This document shows, piece after piece, positions 30,600 through 34,089 of a stretch of 34,089 nt of DNA (positions are counted from its first letter, which is position 1; each line of letters begins with the position of its first letter). Source of the DNA: Chromera velia (Eukaryota > Sar > Chromeraceae). The DNA is taken from assembly GCA_018398765.1 (NCBI GenBank), contig JAHBMJ010001204.1:1-34089 (forward strand), given 5' to 3'. The notes beneath the pieces were generated by a model, which was not told the origin of the DNA, made no database searches, and saw only the letters and a list, made by a program, of their open reading frames with translations. A program made the translations under genes and the position numbers.

Positions 30600-33105
30600 T
30601 GCTGCAGAGAGAGAGGGACAACTTTGAAGCCTTAATTTCCCATTTTTACTTCCGCCAAATGAAGTCTGAAGGAAATATGGGGGAGAGTCAGAACGGGACT
30701 TTGTACATGCACCCCCAAACTGAACCGAGAGCAAAACTCGCAGATTCCCACCAACTTATTTGTCGAGTGGAGCCCAAACAGCAGGCGATCTACACTTTGA
30801 ACACGAAAAGAAACGGAAAAACAAACACTGGATGCGTATAATGAAAAGCAACAGCTGTAAATGCACACACCAAGAGAAACCAGTCATGACGAAAAGACAC
30901 ATGTATAAGCACAGGGAGAGAGACCGAAGAAAAACAGAATCAATGCAAACGCACACACCATAGATCGACCCAACAAGGAAAGCATTGCATGCTTAGAAAG
31001 GAGGCTGCAAAGACATGCAGAGGGTCAATGAAGTAGGATAAATTAAGGAAAGAACGGAATGACCGGAATGCATCCTTTGCACACGTACGCACACGCACTC
31101 TCAGAAAAAAATGTACGTTCACTCATGTCAGCGTTTTCCCATGGGAAAGTGTGACGGAGCTGCGTCGAGTGAGTGTGGCACACGCACACGCATACATATT
31201 GTGGTTGAATCTCGAAACTGTCATGGTGGGAAAAACCCTCACATCGATCAAACGGGATACGGTTGCGACAAACAACTAAACTTCGAAGCAAATAAGCGAG
31301 GTTAACGAGAAAGCAACCATTCACACAAATTGTGAGAAACAAAACACAATTGCAAAAACCATACATGAAAATACTCATCGATCATTACCGTGCGTATCAT
31401 TTTGATAGAAAAATATAGGCTTGATTCACAAAACTGAGCGTTATTATTGAAAATCAAACATATGAGAGCTTTTCATACTTATAGACGATTTTTTTTTGTA
31501 TTTCGGTATTATTATACATTATTAAACAATAAACTGCTGGCAGTCTGCTGCTTGAATCATTGATTTTCAATTCAAAAAAATAGTCTTGTTACGTGTTAAT
31601 TGGGATTTGTTTATACTCAGTATGTTGTTATGACTCAACTTATGAGTTGCAACTCAGTTGTTTGCAGTTAGAGAATCCTGATTTTTTTTTTATTCTATAC
31701 TTTTATAAGTCTATGTCAACTGATACCGAGTAGACTGATACATACGTCCGGGAACTATATAAGTTGTAAACTTTTATGGAAATTTTATTTAAATTCTAGA
31801 ATAGTGATTTATAGACTGTCACTCAGTAAAAAAAATAATATGTGACTATATAGTATGGCCACTATATGTGCATCACATATTGCATGAACCTCAAATTATT
31901 CAAAGTTTGGTTTTTTTTTATATGATGTTTATAATTATGAATCTTGTTGATGTGCAACATGTTTAGTTGTTTTTGTCAGTTTATGTAATCAAAACTATCA
32001 AATCACGAAGTTAACTTTTCATTTTTCTTATTTATTCTAATTTATTTTTATTTGAACAGATTCTCAGTTGTCGTATGAAGAAGTTTCAGAGCCTGTGTTA
32101 CGTATTGCTAGCTAAACTTCCTGTTGTATTGCCTCACAGCAGAGCTCAATTTGATAGATCTTTAAACATATTGAATAGAGGCCTAGATACAGGTGTCTAT
32201 GAATGTTTTGAATGATAGATACTAGTGTTAAAATCTGTATAAGCAGGGCAGATAATATGTTGCAGATTTATAAAATACTAGATAAAATAAAAGACAAAAT
32301 ATTGCAAGTACGTTGGTTTTGAAATTGTATATCTAAGCCTATCAATTTTGCAGAAATATGAAGTTAAAGATTTTTAAGAGATAGAACCTGGTAATAGCAG
32401 TGTATAGAACTACAAAACTTACCCTTGAATTTGCCTCAGTTGCCCAGGGTTTTATACCATAGCTAGTATCTAATGCTATGACGTAACATTGACGTTATGC
32501 GCGCATTTGACACCACATTAGGGGGAAAAAGAACATATCTAATCAAGAAAGAAACAGTAAGGAGAGCGTCCGTATCTAGGCCAGTATGATTACTATTTAA
32601 GATTTGTTTCCTGCATGAACCGTTCACATAACAAGGGTGACATTCTGGTTAAGACAACAAAACCTGAAGTTGAAAAGCGACATACAGACTTCCTTTAGAG
32701 GAGGGAGAGCAGATGCCGCATGGGAAAAATAAGTCTCTACTGCTTTGATCTATTGAACATCAAGGTGATCAAGGATGAAATGCATGCAGTGACAGACTGT
32801 TCATTGCATGGTTTTAAAAGGAGAGCCAGGTGTATGATCGAGATCTCTCAGGGCGAGACGGAATGGCGAAATGGGGGATAATCATAAAATGATCCCTCCT
32901 GATCGAGAGATCAACTACCCTTGTGACCTCCACGAGGGAAAACGAGAGGTACACGGACTCGTTGCAGAAGGTGTGGCTAGACTGCACAGACTCCTGAGTA
33001 TAGAAAATCGGAAGGTTGATCGTCTACATGCAGTTTGACATCGTGTGCTTGCGATATCCTCATGCAACCTCTAGCTCAGTCTATCTCGGTCTTGCTTTGA
33101 CCGCG
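30600..33105. other. Non-coding 3' flank, then AT-rich spacer
   Basis: From 30600 to about 31340 the sequence is mixed and should include the protease 3' UTR. Beyond 31340 it becomes strongly AT-rich with no coding character. Near 32835-32915 GAGATCTCTCAGGG and CCTGATCGAGAGATC form an interrupted inverted repeat. No tRNA or other RNA gene is recognised. Confidence 0.55.
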
Positions 33106-33264
33106 CTTCAAAGCCCACCGCAGAGCAGCATGTGGCCGTCCTTCAAAGCCTACCGGAGCGGCCTGCGGCCACCCTTCAAAGTCTAGCGGGGCGGCCTGCG
33201 GCCGCCCTTCAATACCCTTCAAAGCCTGCCGGAGCGGCCTCCGGCCGCCCTTCAAAGCCACCGA
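33106..33264. repeat. GC-rich ~33-bp minisatellite in AT-rich DNA
   Basis: Five diverged copies, each starting CTTCAAAGCC and holding a palindromic CGGCCTGCGGCCG-like core, begin near 33106, 33141, 33174, 33217 and 33250. Spacing is about 33-35 bp except one of about 43 bp, where an extra CTTCAATACC is inserted. The array is much more GC-rich than its surroundings. The minus-strand Arg/Pro/Ala frame across it is repeat translation. Confidence 0.9.
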
Positions 33265-33473
33265 GATCCCTCGTCTGACCCTATCAAAAGCGGGGAGCGT
33301 CTAGGGGGTAGTATTCAAGACTAGATTCAAGAGTTGATTATGTATGATGACAATAGTCTACAAAATAATGTATATAACCTAGAATATGACATTCGAATAC
33401 AATCCTATCCTAGCTATCTTATAATAATAATAGTGTAAGAAATGTTTTACAGATTCTAGTATACGTATAGATT

Positions 33474-33718
33474 CTAGGCGACGCACAGTGCTAAAAAAAA
33501 AAAAAAGAATAGATATGTCGAGATTTTTTTTTTCTTTTTTTTTTTTTTTAGTCTAGTAGTCAAAGGTCCAAGCAAACTTAGCAAAGGTAGGTTTTGTAGT
33601 TAGATGTGTTTTTGTTATATGTTTGGCACTTCCAATAAAATAATAGAAAAAACAATAAAAAAGATTAGGCTTCTCCAGATTTTTTTTTTCTTTTTTTTTA
33701 TCACTGTGCGTCGCCTAG
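33474..33718. mobile_element. MITE with 17-bp TIRs and 8-bp TSD (hAT-like)
   Basis: CTAGGCGACGCACAGTG at 33474-33490 is perfectly inverted at 33702-33718. The element is flanked on both sides by the direct repeat TATAGATT (33466-33473 and 33719-33726), an 8-bp target-site duplication. Inside are A- and T-runs next to each TIR and no open reading frame for a transposase, so this is a non-autonomous miniature inverted-repeat element. Eight-base duplications are typical of hAT (and P) transposases; the hAT link is inference. Perfect TIRs and TSD suggest a recent insertion. Confidence 0.9.
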
Positions 33719-33726
33719 TATAGATT

Positions 33727-34089
33727 ACATAGGCCGTAACCTGGCCGTTTCGACTTGCCAAACATCAGACGCCTAGTCAGATGCCTACATATCGGCCAAT
33801 GGCGATAGCGTATGATAATCATGATAATAAAATCATATATTTACAAGATTTACTTAATCCTATTCTGTACTATCCTATGCTTAGAATTGTACATTATTGC
33901 AATATGAAAATAAACTTGAGAAAAAACCCATATTTCTTTGAACAGATACCTGTATATGTACGTAGGCTTGGGCCGCTTGGCAGTACTTGGAAGAATTTTT
34001 TAAAGTGTTCAACTATTAGGTGTTCAAATTCTGATCATGTTTTTCTTTGTGCATGGTTGACTCTGTCTACGTCTCTTTTTGACTCCGCA
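33727..34089. other. AT-rich sequence, nothing recognised
   Basis: AT-rich sequence without coding character, repeat units or RNA gene features that I can support. Confidence 0.5.

Overview
This is a nuclear window from an intron-rich eukaryote with a secondary (complex) plastid. The deciding evidence is a light-harvesting protein gene on the minus strand at 18.9-20.4 kb. Its protein starts with a signal peptide followed by a phenylalanine at the expected cleavage point, the usual bipartite presequence of red-lineage complex plastids. Dense spliceosomal introns, very long microsatellites and a triple CCCH zinc-finger protein fit a photosynthetic alveolate; a chromerid such as Chromera velia is my best guess. 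A stramenopile alga cannot be excluded from sequence alone. No prokaryotic gene, operon or CRISPR array is present.

Layout. At 0-2 kb lies the 3' end of a plus-strand gene whose last intron is an 800-bp TTTC tract. At 2-3.1 kb there is an AT-rich spacer. At 3.1-4.6 kb is a minus-strand three-exon gene for a TMEM205-like membrane protein, with a probable GC-AG intron. A 410-bp divergent intergenic region separates it from a plus-strand gene at 5.0-10.0 kb that encodes three tandem CCCH zinc fingers and a long Pro/His-rich tail. From 10 to 17.4 kb the sequence is microsatellite-rich and poorly coding, has a 345-bp assembly gap, and holds a few candidate exons of unknown genes. At 17.4-18.9 kb there is a second AT-rich spacer. 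Next come the minus-strand LHC gene and, divergently across 0.65 kb, a plus-strand gene at 21.0-30.6 kb for a large secreted papain-family (C1A) cysteine protease with long N- and C-terminal extensions. From 30.6 kb to the end the sequence is AT-rich and non-coding, with a GC-rich minisatellite and a 245-bp MITE that has perfect 17-bp terminal inverted repeats and an 8-bp target duplication.

The genes do not form an obvious pathway: one acts in RNA control, one in a membrane, one in photosynthetic antenna and one in proteolysis. What links them is gene structure. In three of the four recognised genes, a 35-59 bp piece that straddles an exon-intron boundary is duplicated close by, producing decoy splice sites. 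Several protease donors are GTCAGT, two of them inside GTCA repeat tracts. All exon models were built by hand from splice signals, reading phase and protein family features; no transcript data were available.
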